A stretch of DNA of 64,000 nucleotides from Bacteroidota bacterium (GCA_026391455.1 JAPLEH010000062.1:62001-126000); one strand, 5' to 3'; shown: positions 1 to 9,823, counted from the stretch's first letter. The notes: generated from the letters alone by a model not told the origin. A program made the numbers and translations.

Positions 1-426
1 TTTGGCCAGTATCAGAATAACAGCATCACCCAAATCGATTCGCGGGTGTTGGCTGGTACGGGGCCCCGCTTCAAACTCGTAAAGAATAAATTTTTACGGC
101 TGTATGCAGCCACCCTGATCATGTTTGAAAGTGAAAAAGAACGCACCAATCCCGTTGTATCGCACAAAGATATCCGCAGCAGCAGCTACCTGTCTTTTAC
201 CTGGACCCCCAGGGATAATCTGGAATTGATCAGTACGACGTTCATTCAACCCTTATTAAAAAAATGGAGTGATTACCGGTTATTAAATCAGGCCAGTTTG
301 CGGGTGAAGGCCACCAAACACTTCAGCCTGTCGGTAAAATGGAATTACCTGCACGACCGCTTTCCGGCTGGTACGGCACCACGTACCACGTATACATTTG
401 CTACCGGGGTGGATTATGATTTTTGA
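1..426 (+). CDS. C-terminal part of an outer-membrane beta-barrel protein (DUF481-like), partial
   Basis: The frame is open from base 1 to the TGA at 424-426, so only the last 141 residues are visible and the start lies outside the window. The visible part is a series of alternating polar/hydrophobic strands with many aromatic residues, and it ends in Tyr-Asp-Phe; a terminal aromatic residue is typical of outer-membrane barrels. The pattern resembles the DUF481 family (YdiY-type proteins), which are barrels of unclear function. The family call is inference from general appearance; the barrel character is better supported. Confidence 0.6.
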   Translation, partial: FGQYQNNSITQIDSRVLAGTGPRFKLVKNKFLRLYAATLIMFESEKERTNPVVSHKDIRSSSYLSFTWTPRDNLELISTTFIQPLLKKWSDYRLLNQASLRVKATKHFSLSVKWNYLHDRFPAGTAPRTTYTFATGVDYDF

Positions 427-498
427 CCTGAGTGTATTCAATGTTCTCACATATGCAACACTTCACTTATATTTTCAAAAATCCCCTAATCACATTTT

Positions 499-631
499 GC
501 GTAGAGTTGAAACACATAGATTGCATAGGTAGATAGAAAGCATAGATTACATTGATTGATTTCAAGTGGCTTTCAAAATATTCGGCGTAGAATTGAAACA
601 CATAGATAGGATAGGTAGATAGACAGCATAG
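499..631. repeat. 47-bp direct repeat, two copies, in a gene-free region
   Basis: Copy 1 (499-545) and copy 2 (585-631) begin with GCGTAGA and end with AGCATAG, and differ at about four of 47 positions. They are followed at about 633-697 by a pyrimidine-rich stretch built from variants of CTTTCCGT. The stretch 427-941 holds no convincing gene; the short minus-strand frames across it run through these repeats. Confidence 0.7.
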
Positions 632-808
632 CCCACTCCCGATCTTCCGGACTTCCTGTCTTTCGGTCTTTCCGTCTTTCCGACTTCCCGACATTCGTTA
701 ATTTACGATTCTCCACTGTAACAACGACTTTAATTAAAGGCAAATCGTAGATTTCCCATAGCAGCAGCAAATAAAGTTGTATGAAAAATATAAAATGAGG
801 GACATTCG

Positions 809-839
809 TTTGCAAAATTGAAAATTGATTCTAATTTTA
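809..839 (+). promoter_or_regulatory. Candidate Bacteroidota promoter
   Basis: TTTG at 809-812 is followed after exactly 19 bp by TAATTTTA at 832-839. The known Bacteroidota consensus is TTTG-N19-TAnnTTTG, so only the last base differs. It would drive the small membrane-protein gene at 942 with a leader of roughly 95 bases. Confidence 0.4.
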
Positions 840-941
840 CACTCACTCCACCGCTATTTTCCAATTCTTGCTGAATACCTTATCCCAGCCTACACGAAAG
901 ACCTGGTTACTACATCTATTTGAAAACTAAAAAATCAGGTT

Positions 942-1046
942 ATGAAAAAATTTAAACTCTACTTTCAGAGCGAGGATCTGCAGGCCGGACTGGTGGTGTC
1001 CGGATTCTTTATCATTGTGGCATTGCTTGCTTTATTCTTTTATTGA
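942..1046 (+). CDS. Small single-span membrane protein, 34 residues
   Basis: A short frame opens with ATG-AAA-AAA and ends at TGA 1044-1046. The N-terminal half is polar and charged (MKKFKLYFQSEDLQAG) and the C-terminal half is one hydrophobic segment ending in Phe-Phe-Tyr, so it would be a one-helix membrane protein with a short cytoplasmic head. A promoter-like TTTG-N19-TAATTTTA lies upstream at 809-839. It stands alone between an outer-membrane gene and a convergent glycosyltransferase. I do not recognise a family. The clean composition and promoter support a real gene, but the length alone does not prove it. Confidence 0.45.
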   Translation: MKKFKLYFQSEDLQAGLVVSGFFIIVALLALFFY

Positions 1047-1129
1047 CCGAAGGTTCTGTGCAGGGATTTCGAAAGCAACCATGTATAACGGCAATGCACA
1101 ACCGAAATGATACGGCCGGCAGCGGGTTA

Positions 1130-2134
1130 TCAGATCCGTTGCCCGGCCCTTTTCAGTAATTCTTCCACGGCTATTTTTTCCATGCACTTGAAATGGCCGA
1201 GCGGGCATTTATTGTATCCGATCTTGGAGCAGGGCCTGCACCAGAGTTTATTCACCTGCATGATCACATCCGATACCGGCGCAAATCCGTAATAGGGTGT
1301 CATACCAAACGAAGGCACCGTATTTCCCCAGAGGGATATTATCTGCTTTTTATATGCGGCTGCAATATGCATAAGCCCCGTGTCATTGGTAATCACCAGT
1401 TTCGACTTACGTACCAGGTCGGCACTTTCATTCAATTTGAATTTACCGCAGGCATTATACACTTTGATATTGTCTACTGCAGCAATTTCATCGCCATTTA
1501 CGCGGTCTTCGGGCCCGCCCAGTAAGATGATCGGGTGGTTCATCTGCCGGCAAAACTCCTTCCATTTATGTACCGGCCAGCGTTTGGTACCCAGGGCTGC
1601 ACCAATCACACAGGCGATATAACCCGCATGATGTGAAGCAGGAATATCTTTCAGCGTTGTCTCTTCATCCTGTCCAATAAAATAATCCAGTCCTGCACCA
1701 TCATTCCGTACACCATAGGAGGCTACTGTCTTCAGATAGCGGTCTACAATATGAATTTTGGGAAGGACATTGATCTTGAAAGCGGTATAGAAATATTTGG
1801 GAATATTGAGTTTATGAAAAGAATGAATCTCTTTCGGCCGGTGCGTGCCTTTCAGTAATGCCCGTTTGAGCCGCAGCGTACGGGTATTGTGATGGAGGTC
1901 GATGATATAATCGTATTGTTCTTCTTTCAGTTCTTCCACCATCAGTTCCCAACTATGGGCCAGTACATGTACTTTATCAATATAGGGATTGTGCTGCACC
2001 ACGGCGCGAAAAGAGTCTTTTACCAGAAAATGTACTTCACAACCTGTCACTTGTTTTTTCAGGCAACGCACCACCGGACTGGTGAGTACAATATCACCAA
2101 TGGACGAAAAACGTATGATGAGAAATTTGGGCAT
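1130..2134 (-). CDS. Glycosyltransferase family 9 (heptosyltransferase-like)
   Basis: A 334-residue GT9 enzyme of the heptosyltransferase type, which transfers a sugar from a nucleotide-sugar donor to lipopolysaccharide core or a related glycan at the inner membrane. The start at 2134 (MPKFLIIRFSSIGD) is chosen because it puts the conserved S-S-I-G-D-I-V-L loop near the N-terminus; an ATG 36 bases upstream would overlap the preceding gene. The donor-site motif TNDTGLMH lies near residues 249-256. The C-terminus has a Cys-rich stretch (CRPC...CPLGHFKC, about 299-317) often seen in Bacteroidota members. Seven bases separate it from the MFS gene upstream, so the two are probably co-transcribed. 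The exact acceptor is not visible. Confidence 0.88.
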   Translation of the reverse strand: MPKFLIIRFSSIGDIVLTSPVVRCLKKQVTGCEVHFLVKDSFRAVVQHNPYIDKVHVLAHSWELMVEELKEEQYDYIIDLHHNTRTLRLKRALLKGTHRPKEIHSFHKLNIPKYFYTAFKINVLPKIHIVDRYLKTVASYGVRNDGAGLDYFIGQDEETTLKDIPASHHAGYIACVIGAALGTKRWPVHKWKEFCRQMNHPIILLGGPEDRVNGDEIAAVDNIKVYNACGKFKLNESADLVRKSKLVITNDTGLMHIAAAYKKQIISLWGNTVPSFGMTPYYGFAPVSDVIMQVNKLWCRPCSKIGYNKCPLGHFKCMEKIAVEELLKRAGQRI

Positions 2135-2141
2135 AACAGCA

Positions 2142-3383
2142 TCAGGGAAGCGGGTCTTCCGACTCCACAAAGTTCAGGTCTTTATGAAATGTTTCTTGGG
2201 TATAAAGCGCCGCAACAACGGTGATCACCATAATGATAATACCCGTGATCCATCCGCCGGTAACGTAATCAGTTTCACTACGCAAAAATTTAAACAGCGG
2301 TAAAATAAAAAAGGCCAGCATTCCTCTTACCATATTGGGAATGGTAGTGGCGGCCGTGGCACGGAGATTGGTGCCAAATTGTTCTGCTCCCATCGTAACA
2401 AAGATGGCCCAGAAGCCTGTTCCGAATCCGAGCCCGGCACAGATCCAGTACATCTTTTCTGCACTGCCGTTCCATTGTGCGGTAAAGAACAACACCATGA
2501 ATACCGCTGTGATAAAATAAAAAAGATAGAGCGCTTTTTTCCGGCTTTGAAACCATTGGCTGACAAAACCAATGAGTATATCACCTATGGAAATGGCAGC
2601 ATATGCATACATGATGGCTTTGCCGGGGTCTATTTTTTCGGTGATGCCAAAGCGTTTGCCAAATTCGCTCGAAAAGGTAACGAGCACCCCGATCACAAAC
2701 CAGGTGGGCAGACCGATAAGTATACCCAGTATATATCGTTTGAAGCGGTCGGCATTGTTGAACAGCATCAGGAAATTGCCCCGTTGTACTTTCATATTCT
2801 TTACTTCCTTGTACATCCCAGATTCAAATACCGAAATACGAAGGAGCAACAGTACGAGGCCCATACATCCGCCAATGATATAACAGGTGCGCCAGTTGAA
2901 ATTTTCTTTCATGATGAATGCCACTACCGCGCCGGTAAGGCCGATGCCTGCTACCATGGAGGTGGCGATTCCCCTTTTTTGTTTGGGTATCAGTTCCGAC
3001 ACCAGGGTGATACCGGCACCGAGTTCACCGGCGAGGCCAAGACCTGCGATAAAACGGATGATTTTGAACTGGGTGGGCGTTTCAATAAAGCCATTGACGA
3101 TATTGGCCAATGAATACAAAATGATAGAGCCAAACAATACACTCAGCCTTCCTTTTTTATCGCCCATCACGCCCCAGATGATGCCGCCAATGAGCAGGCC
3201 CGCCATCTGCCACATGATGATACTTTCACCCTGTATGGTGATCGCGGTCTCATCCAGTTTCATGGATTGCAGGCTCGGCACACGGGTAATGCTGAATAAC
3301 AGCAGATCATAGATATCTACAAAGTAGCCGAGGGCTGCTACTATTACCGGGAGCGATAAAATACCGTATTGTTTTTGATTCAT
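2142..3383 (-). CDS. MFS transporter
   Basis: A 413-residue major facilitator permease with about twelve hydrophobic segments. The family signature between helices 2 and 3 is present as GVMGDKKGRLSVL (about residues 70-82), and the helix 4-5 region contains RFIAGLGLAGELGAG, which resembles the metabolite:H+ and aromatic-acid symporter subgroups. The substrate cannot be read from the sequence. It sits 16 bases downstream of the DedA gene and 7 bases upstream of the GT9 gene, all on the minus strand, so a shared transcript is likely, although the three functions have no obvious link. Confidence 0.85.
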   Translation of the reverse strand: MNQKQYGILSLPVIVAALGYFVDIYDLLLFSITRVPSLQSMKLDETAITIQGESIIMWQMAGLLIGGIIWGVMGDKKGRLSVLFGSIILYSLANIVNGFIETPTQFKIIRFIAGLGLAGELGAGITLVSELIPKQKRGIATSMVAGIGLTGAVVAFIMKENFNWRTCYIIGGCMGLVLLLLRISVFESGMYKEVKNMKVQRGNFLMLFNNADRFKRYILGILIGLPTWFVIGVLVTFSSEFGKRFGITEKIDPGKAIMYAYAAISIGDILIGFVSQWFQSRKKALYLFYFITAVFMVLFFTAQWNGSAEKMYWICAGLGFGTGFWAIFVTMGAEQFGTNLRATAATTIPNMVRGMLAFFILPLFKFLRSETDYVTGGWITGIIIMVITVVAALYTQETFHKDLNFVESEDPLP

Positions 3384-3399
3384 AGGCTTGTCAGCTTGC

Positions 3400-4149
3400 T
3401 TATGAAGGATTGGCAGGCGTGCTGTGTTTTTTTGATTTGCCCGTCACCATTTTATAGATCACCGGCGCGGTGGTAACGAATACGATACCCAGCACAATAA
3501 TTTCCAGGTGTTCTTTCAGATCGAATCCCCATTGGCTGTATATCCATTTTTGTAAAAAGAAACCGCCCAGAATCATGGTGGTCACCCAGGCAATACAACC
3601 CACCACGTTGAAGAAATGAAATTTCTTTCGGTCCATTTGTACGATACCGGCCACGATGGGGGCAAACGTACGGATGAAAGGAAGGAAGCGGGCTCCGATC
3701 ACTGCGAGGCCGCCATGCTTTTCATAAAAATCGTGGGCCTGGTGCAGGTATTTTTTCTTGAATAAAAAACGGTCGCGCCAGTTGTACATGGCCGGCCCTA
3801 CTTTGCGCCCGGTCCAGTAGCCGACTGCATTGCCAGCGATACCGCAAAGCGAAATGAGTCCGATCAGTACAATAAGATCTAACCAATAGGTATAACCGTA
3901 ATCGAGTCCGAACAGTTTAAGGAACTGATAACCGAGTCCGGGTTCGTACACCCCGAGTTTATTTTTTATTTCATGTGCAAATATGCCGGCCACAAATAAG
4001 AGCGAATCTCCGGGAAGAAAGAACCCGACAAATAAACCGGTCTCTGCAAATACCACGAACAGCAAGAGCCATAGTCCTCCGTTCTCTACATACCATTGGG
4101 GTTGGAGGAGGTTGGTCCAGTGAAAACTATCCAGCAAAAACATTTCCAT
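3400..4149 (-). CDS. DedA family membrane protein (VTT domain)
   Basis: A 249-residue DedA/VTT protein. Members are inner-membrane proteins tied to lipid-carrier flipping and envelope integrity. Visible family features are FFLPGDSLLFVAG near residues 43-55, a GNAVGYWTGRKVGP segment, and the conserved GARFLPFIRTFAPIVAG block with its Arg and the Ala-Gly pair. The N-terminus starts with a short amphipathic stretch before the first membrane segment. It lies 22 bases after the dicarboxylate symporter and 16 bases before the MFS gene on the same strand. The specific lipid substrate is unknown. Confidence 0.88.
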   Translation of the reverse strand: MEMFLLDSFHWTNLLQPQWYVENGGLWLLLFVVFAETGLFVGFFLPGDSLLFVAGIFAHEIKNKLGVYEPGLGYQFLKLFGLDYGYTYWLDLIVLIGLISLCGIAGNAVGYWTGRKVGPAMYNWRDRFLFKKKYLHQAHDFYEKHGGLAVIGARFLPFIRTFAPIVAGIVQMDRKKFHFFNVVGCIAWVTTMILGGFFLQKWIYSQWGFDLKEHLEIIVLGIVFVTTAPVIYKMVTGKSKKHSTPANPS

Positions 4150-4171
4150 AAGAGCGAAGATTATAATTTAA

Positions 4172-5674
4172 TTAATGTTCCAGGATGGCATCTGCCTCTT
4201 TTTCATTGAATGCAAGCGCTTTGTTATCGTCGAACTCTCCTTCCCACCGGGCTATGACACAACTGGCAAGTGTATTGCCAATAACGTTTACCGAAGTACG
4301 GGCCATATCCATTAGTTCATCTATGCCATAAATAGCCATAATCGGCCAAAGAGGAAAATGAAATGTGGCAGCAGTTGCAATTAAGATCACCAATGAAGCT
4401 CTGGGAACAGCGGCCACCCCTTTGCTGGTGAGCATCAGTGTCAGACCAATCATCAATTGCTCCCCAAATGACAGATGAATCCCAGCAGCCTGTGCTACAA
4501 AAACGGAAGCAAGAGACAGATATAAAGTTGTACCATCTAAATTGAAAGTGTAACCAGTCGGAATTACAAAAGACACAATCTTTCGGGGCACTCCGAACTT
4601 TTCCATGTTCTCCAATGCTTTTGGCAAAGCAGAGTCGGAACTGGTAGTAGCAAAAGCAATAGATACAGGCTCCCTTATTGCCTGAATAAATTTCTTGATG
4701 GGGATTTTTGCAACCCAGATGGCAATAGGAAGCAGTATAACAAGAATAAATACAATAAGTGCCAGATAAAGGGTAACGAGTAACAAAGCAAGGTTTTTTA
4801 AAATATCGATACCCAAATGCCCAACTGTAACGGCTATGGCTGCTCCAACGCCGAAAGGGGCAAAATACATGATGATATTAGTAAACTTAAACATGGTCTC
4901 AGCCAGACTTTCAGCAAAGTCCAGCATGGGTTTCTTTTTCTTTTCACTCAATAATGCAAGCGAAATCCCGAATATTACACTAAAGAATACGATAGGAAGT
5001 ACATTCCCTTCGTATATGGATTTAATAATATTCTCGGGGAAAATATCAATTATATGATCCTGCCATCCTTTGGGTGGTGTATCTGGCAATTTATTAATTA
5101 ATCCTTCTGGTGTAGCCACTCCAGCACTATCTAAAATAGTGATGACTTTGGATTGCAACTGTCTTTCTGGTGAACGCGGCAATTCTTTTAATAACTCCTG
5201 TGGAATCTGAATGCCTTTTCCTGCACCCGTAATATTGATGGCGGCCAATCCGATAACGAGTGCTATTGTTGTTACCACCTCAAAGTATAATAAGGATTTC
5301 CAACCCATTCTTCCAACCTGTTTAAGGTTTGAATGACTGGCGATACCTACAACCAACGTTGCAAATAACAAAGGCGCAACAATTGTTTTTACTAAACGGA
5401 GGAAAATTGTACTGAGAAATTTTAATTCCTGCGATCCCTGATTCTTCGGGAAATCCACTCCGATCTCAACACCGATCGCCATCGCCACCAATATCCAGGT
5501 GGTCAAAGATTTTTTATAGATGGCATATAAAACCAAAGCACCAAGAAAAACCCAACGGGTCGTTGTCAATACAGCTTTGGAAAAGCCAACCCAATTCCAT
5601 GCATCCGCAAAATGCAATACTGCCACCAGCGTAAAAAGCACCAAGGCGAGTATTCCTGCGTTTCTTTTATTCAT
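4172..5674 (-). CDS. Dicarboxylate/amino-acid:cation symporter (DAACS family)
   Basis: A 500-residue Na+- or H+-coupled glutamate/C4-dicarboxylate symporter in the inner membrane. The serine-rich re-entrant loop is present as TTSSDSALP (343-351) and the substrate and cation motif as IPTGYTFNLDGTT (371-383), both diagnostic. It is longer than the usual 420-450 residues because of an extra N-terminal hydrophobic pair and an insertion around residues 155-215. It appears somewhat richer in A+T than the neighbouring genes, which could mean a different history, but this is an impression and not a computed value. It heads the minus-strand run that continues with DedA and MFS. Its promoter would lie in 5675-5843, shared with the divergent permease. 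Confidence 0.92.
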   Translation of the reverse strand: MNKRNAGILALVLFTLVAVLHFADAWNWVGFSKAVLTTTRWVFLGALVLYAIYKKSLTTWILVAMAIGVEIGVDFPKNQGSQELKFLSTIFLRLVKTIVAPLLFATLVVGIASHSNLKQVGRMGWKSLLYFEVVTTIALVIGLAAINITGAGKGIQIPQELLKELPRSPERQLQSKVITILDSAGVATPEGLINKLPDTPPKGWQDHIIDIFPENIIKSIYEGNVLPIVFFSVIFGISLALLSEKKKKPMLDFAESLAETMFKFTNIIMYFAPFGVGAAIAVTVGHLGIDILKNLALLLVTLYLALIVFILVILLPIAIWVAKIPIKKFIQAIREPVSIAFATTSSDSALPKALENMEKFGVPRKIVSFVIPTGYTFNLDGTTLYLSLASVFVAQAAGIHLSFGEQLMIGLTLMLTSKGVAAVPRASLVILIATAATFHFPLWPIMAIYGIDELMDMARTSVNVIGNTLASCVIARWEGEFDDNKALAFNEKEADAILEH

Positions 5675-5843
5675 AATTGAATACAGTATAGCTTCAAAAC
5701 TAAAGGTTTAGTTCCAAATATGGAGAAAATATAGGCTAAATGGATTTCCGGGCCACCGTTGGTAAATCTTTTATCTTTATTTTAAAGAAATCGCTATTTT
5801 TCCGGATACACTTATTAACCCAGCCGTCAAATAAACGCAGCTT

Positions 5844-7280
5844 ATGGCCGAACAAACCCCTTCATTCAAACCAACCCTCGGACTATTTGATGGTACAATG
5901 ATCGTGGCCGGGTCTATGATCGGCTCCGGTATTTTTATTGTAAGTGCTGATATTACCCGCAATGTGGGCAGTGCCGGATGGCTTATCGCCGTATGGCTCA
6001 TTACCGGTTTTATGACCCTTACCGCTGCCCTCAGTTATGGGGAACTCAGTGGTATGTTTCCCAAAGCCGGTGGTCAATACGTATATCTTAAAGAAGCCTA
6101 TAACCCGCTGATGGGATTTTTATACGGATGGAGTTTTTTTGCTGTGATACAAACCGCCACAATCGCCGCCGTGGGTGTGGCATTCTCCAAATTCCTGGCC
6201 TATCTCGTACCCGAACTCGGAAATAATTACCTGCTGGCCGATCTCGGGTTTCTTAAAATACATTCGGGACAATTGGTGGCCATTGCCATCATCTGCCTCC
6301 TTTCCTATATTAACTCCCGAGGTGTGAAAGAAGGTAAATTCATTCAAACCCTGTTTACTTCTGCCAAACTACTGGCCCTGTTCGGACTAATCGTATTTGG
6401 CTTCCTCCTCGTAAAGGAAAGTTTCTGGAGCGAGAATTGGAAAACAGGATTTCAATCGATGCAGGACATGGGCCAAAAAGGCAGCGACGGACAATTGCAC
6501 CCCACCTCCTGGATCGGTATTTCCGGCAGTGCCCTGATGGGTGCCATTGCGGCCTCCATGGTAGGATCCATCTTCAGCAGCGATGCCTGGAACAATGTGA
6601 CCTTTATTGCCGGAGAGATGAAAAATCCGAAAAAGAATATCGGCCTCAGTTTATTTCTGGGTACGCTCATCGTTACAGTTATCTATGTGTCCGCCAACCT
6701 GATGTACCTGAATGTGCTTCCGCTCAATGAACTTGCGTTTGCTACCGATGACCGGGTGGCGGTAGCGGCGGCCAATCGAATATTTCCTTCTTTTGGCACT
6801 ATCCTGATCGCCTTTTTGATCATGGTATCCACCTTTGGTTGCAATAATGGATTGATCCTGGCCGGAGCCCGGGTTTATTATACTATGGCAAAAGATGGTC
6901 TGTTCTTTAAACGGACAGGTGAACTGAATAAAAATGCCGTTCCGGCCGTAGCCCTTTGGGTACAATGTATCATTGCTTCCCTCTGGTGCCTGAGCGGAAA
7001 ATATGGTCAGTTGCTGGATATGATCTCCTTTGTGGTGGTTTTATTCTATATCCTGACCATTGCAGGGATTTTCATTCTCCGCAAAAAAAGTCCGGATGCC
7101 GAAAGGCCTTATAAAGCATTCGGATACCCGGTACTACCAGCATTGTATATACTCATGGGACTGGCCTTTTGTATCCTGCTCATCATTTACAAACCCGAAT
7201 TTACCTGGCCGGGGCTGATCATCGTATTGATGGGTATTCCCTTGTATTATGTGGCCGTATCCCGTCAAAAAACCAATTAA
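5844..7280 (+). CDS. APC superfamily amino-acid permease
   Basis: A 478-residue permease with about twelve membrane segments. The first helix carries the APC substrate-loop pattern GSMIGSGIF (about residues 27-35) and helix 3 is preceded by YVYLKEAYNPLMGFLYGW. The layout, including the KNPKKN loop before helix 7 and the NNGLI region of helix 8, fits the L-type/SteT-like branch that exchanges neutral amino acids. Substrate preference is inference. The start at 5844 follows a 169-bp divergent region. A second permease of another APC branch follows 53 bases downstream, suggesting a small amino-acid uptake locus. Confidence 0.9.
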   Translation: MAEQTPSFKPTLGLFDGTMIVAGSMIGSGIFIVSADITRNVGSAGWLIAVWLITGFMTLTAALSYGELSGMFPKAGGQYVYLKEAYNPLMGFLYGWSFFAVIQTATIAAVGVAFSKFLAYLVPELGNNYLLADLGFLKIHSGQLVAIAIICLLSYINSRGVKEGKFIQTLFTSAKLLALFGLIVFGFLLVKESFWSENWKTGFQSMQDMGQKGSDGQLHPTSWIGISGSALMGAIAASMVGSIFSSDAWNNVTFIAGEMKNPKKNIGLSLFLGTLIVTVIYVSANLMYLNVLPLNELAFATDDRVAVAAANRIFPSFGTILIAFLIMVSTFGCNNGLILAGARVYYTMAKDGLFFKRTGELNKNAVPAVALWVQCIIASLWCLSGKYGQLLDMISFVVVLFYILTIAGIFILRKKSPDAERPYKAFGYPVLPALYILMGLAFCILLIIYKPEFTWPGLIIVLMGIPLYYVAVSRQKTN

Positions 7281-7333
7281 TCGATATATTTCTTTTAGCT
7301 TTCTTATCTTAGTCACTTAATAAAAACCAACTT

Positions 7334-8985
7334 ATGAGTTTATTTGTCAGAAAACCGATGGGTGCTTTATTAAATGAAGCTGCGGAGACCGGTGAACATA
7401 CATTAAAGAAAACGTTAGGTGCAAAGGGCCTTATAGCCTTGGGTATTGGTGCCATTATTGGTGCCGGTTTATTTTCCATTACCGGTATGGCGGCTGCCAA
7501 CCACGCCGGGCCTGCCATTACCATTTCTTTTGTGGTTGCTGGTCTGGGTTGTTTATTTGCCGGACTTTGTTATGCAGAATTTGCATCCATGATTCCTGTG
7601 GCGGGAAGTGCCTATACTTATTCCTATGCCACCATGGGTGAGTTCATCGCGTGGATCATCGGTTGGGATCTGGTGCTTGAATATGCAGTGGGTGCGGCCA
7701 CCGTGGGTATCAGTTGGAGCCGTTACCTGGTAAAATTCTGGATGGATTTGGTATCACCTTACCTTCTGAACTGATCACCGGCCCCTGGGATGGTGGTATC
7801 ATTAACCTGCCTGCGGTATTCATTATTGTACTCATGAGCTTATTGCTTATTAAAGGAACACGCGAGAGTGCTTTTGTGAATGGTATCATTGTGGCCGTAA
7901 AGATCGCCGTGGTGATCACCTTCATCATCCTCGGCTGGAAATATATCAATACCTCCAATTACGATCCCTATATTCCTGATAATACCGGTAAGTTTGGCGA
8001 CTTTGGTTTCAGTGGCATCATTCGCGCTGCGGCCATTGTGTTCTTTGCCTATATCGGGTTTGATGCAGTGAGTACGGCGGCACAGGAAGCCAAAAATCCC
8101 AAGCGCGATATGCCCATTGGTATTCTGGGTTCACTGCTGATCTGTACTATACTCTATATTCTTTTTGCACACGTAATGACCGGTGTTACCAGTTATACCA
8201 CGTTTGCAGGAAAAGATGGTATCGCTCCTGTAGCTGTAGCTATTGATCATATGGGAACAACGGATGCCGCTGGAGTAATCAAACCTGATTATCCCTGGCT
8301 CAACCGCGCTATCGTAGTGGCAATCCTCTTCGGTTATGCATCAGTGATACTGGTGATGCTGATGGGACAAAGCCGTGTATTCTACAGTATGAGTAAGGAC
8401 GGTCTGATCCCCAAAATCTTCTCAGCAGTAAACCCCAAAACACAAACACCTGCCAAGAATAATTTACTTTTCATGGCCTTTGTAAGTGCATTTGCCGCCT
8501 TCGTACCTGCAAGGGTTGTTGGTGAAATGACCAGTATCGGCACCTTGTTTGCGTTCATCCTGGTATGTATTGGTGTATGGGTAATGCGGAATAAAATGCC
8601 GGAAATACCCCGTGCATTCAAAACTCCGATGGTACCCCTTGTACCGATCCTGGGTATCGCCACCTGTCTGTTCATGATGGTGTTCCTTCCCATGGATACC
8701 TGGATCCGCCTGTTGGTGTGGATGCTGATCGGCCTTGATATCTACCTGGTATATGGAGCCAAGAACAGTAAACTCGGCAATGGTACTGATAGCAGAAAAG
8801 GAATGAAACTGGCACGCCTCACCGGTATTGCACTTGCGCTGCTGCTGGTCGTAGTAGGATTCCTGCATCAGAAATCTGTTGGTTTTGATACAGATCGCAC
8901 CCTGTTGTATATATCATTGGGTTTTGCCGTGGTTCATCTGGGTCTCTATGCATCCAAACTTGGCCGCCCCGAATCTGCTGAATAA
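7334..8985 (+). pseudogene. APC amino-acid permease of the cationic transporter type, split by a one-base frameshift
   Basis: Two overlapping frames together make one normal-length permease of the YfnA/CAT type. Frame one (7334-7774) covers the first membrane segments, including GIGAIIGAGLF and VAGSAYTYSY, and ends with nonsense residues after ISWSRYLVKF. Frame two (usable from about 7735 to 8985) continues with LDGFGITLPSEL and GGIINLPAVF, exactly what follows in the family. Adding one T at about 7736-7738 (AAAATTC to AAAATTTC) would restore the family sequence. I see no classic slippery heptamer, so this is either a true inactivating deletion or a sequence error. If it is an error, the gene is an intact permease of about 550 residues. 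A terminator follows at 9005. Confidence 0.8.
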
Positions 8986-9004
8986 ATTTTTTCAGATAAA
9001 CAGG

Positions 9005-9033
9005 AAAAACCGCCTCCGGAAGGGGCGGTTTTT
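9005..9033 (+). terminator. Rho-independent terminator of the permease gene
   Basis: A ten-base-pair stem (AAAAACCGCC with GGCGGTTTTT, loop about nine bases) starts 19 bases after the stop at 8985 and ends in a T run on the plus strand. Confidence 0.85.
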
Positions 9034-9100
9034 CATTTCCCCCTATTGCCTTAGATTTGCAGCCCGGAAACGAATTTTCCAAATACTAATTAACCGAGAA

Positions 9101-9823
9101 ATGGGAAGAATATTTGAAGTACGTAAAGCCTCCATGTTTGCCCGCTGGGACAAAATGGCGAAGAACTTTACCCGTATTGGTAAAGAGATCATTATTGCTG
9201 TAAAGGCCGGAGGCTCCGACCCCAATTCCAATGCCGCCCTGCGCCGCTGTTTTCAGAACGCACGAAGCGTGGGTATGCCCAAAGACCGTGTGGAAGCGGC
9301 GATCAAACGGGCACAGGGTAAAGAACTGGTGAACTACGATGAGATTCTCTATGAAGGGTATGGCCCCCACGGTGTGGCCTTGCTGGTGGAAACCGCTACG
9401 GATAACCATGTGCGCACGGTGGCCAACGTAAAATCGCATTTCAATAAAGGCGGCGGTACATTAGGCAATAGCGGCAGTGTGGCATTCCAGTTTAAAAAAA
9501 TGGGTGTTTTCAAATTAAAACCCGAAGGGCTGAATGCAGAAGACATGGAACTGGAACTGATCGATTTCGGACTCGAAGAACTGGGTGAAGGTACCGGCGA
9601 AAACGGAGAAGACATTTTAGTGGTTCGTTGCGGATTCACTGATTTTGGAAATATGCAAAAAGCACTGGAAGATAAAAACATCACTCCTATCAGTGCGGAA
9701 GTAGAATGGATACCGGGTACTACTGTACCCTTAACGGATGAACAAGCCGCCGATGTGAGTAAGCTGATCGAAAAACTGGAGCAGGATGATGATGTGCAGA
9801 AAGTGTTTCATAACATGGGATAA
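9101..9823 (+). CDS. yebC: YebC/PmpR (TACO1) family protein
   Basis: A 240-residue YebC family protein. Family members were annotated as transcription regulators; some are now known to help ribosomes through proline-rich stretches. The start at 9101 ([19 protein letters not shown]) is chosen because it matches the family N-terminus and lies after the upstream terminator; the frame is open further upstream but that part is not YebC-like. The central [15 protein letters not shown] and [15 protein letters not shown] blocks and the [13 protein letters not shown] motif are diagnostic. The stop codon at 9821-9823 overlaps the first word of a short tandem array. Confidence 0.93.
   Translation: MGRIFEVRKASMFARWDKMAKNFTRIGKEIIIAVKAGGSDPNSNAALRRCFQNARSVGMPKDRVEAAIKRAQGKELVNYDEILYEGYGPHGVALLVETATDNHVRTVANVKSHFNKGGGTLGNSGSVAFQFKKMGVFKLKPEGLNAEDMELELIDFGLEELGEGTGENGEDILVVRCGFTDFGNMQKALEDKNITPISAEVEWIPGTTVPLTDEQAADVSKLIEKLEQDDDVQKVFHNMG

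Noticed and set aside
467-815. Minus-strand frames of 75 and 80 codons in the 427-941 gap
   Set aside because: They read through the 47-bp repeats and the pyrimidine run, with no sensible protein features.
2379-3113. 244-codon plus-strand frame opposite the MFS gene
   Set aside because: Antisense shadow of a permease with clear family motifs.
7731-7745. Programmed ribosomal frameshift in the permease
   Set aside because: No slippery heptamer in the right phase and no family precedent; a deletion or sequence error is simpler.
8879-9100. N-terminal extension of the YebC frame
   Set aside because: It overlaps the permease gene and its terminator, and the family N-terminus begins at 9101.
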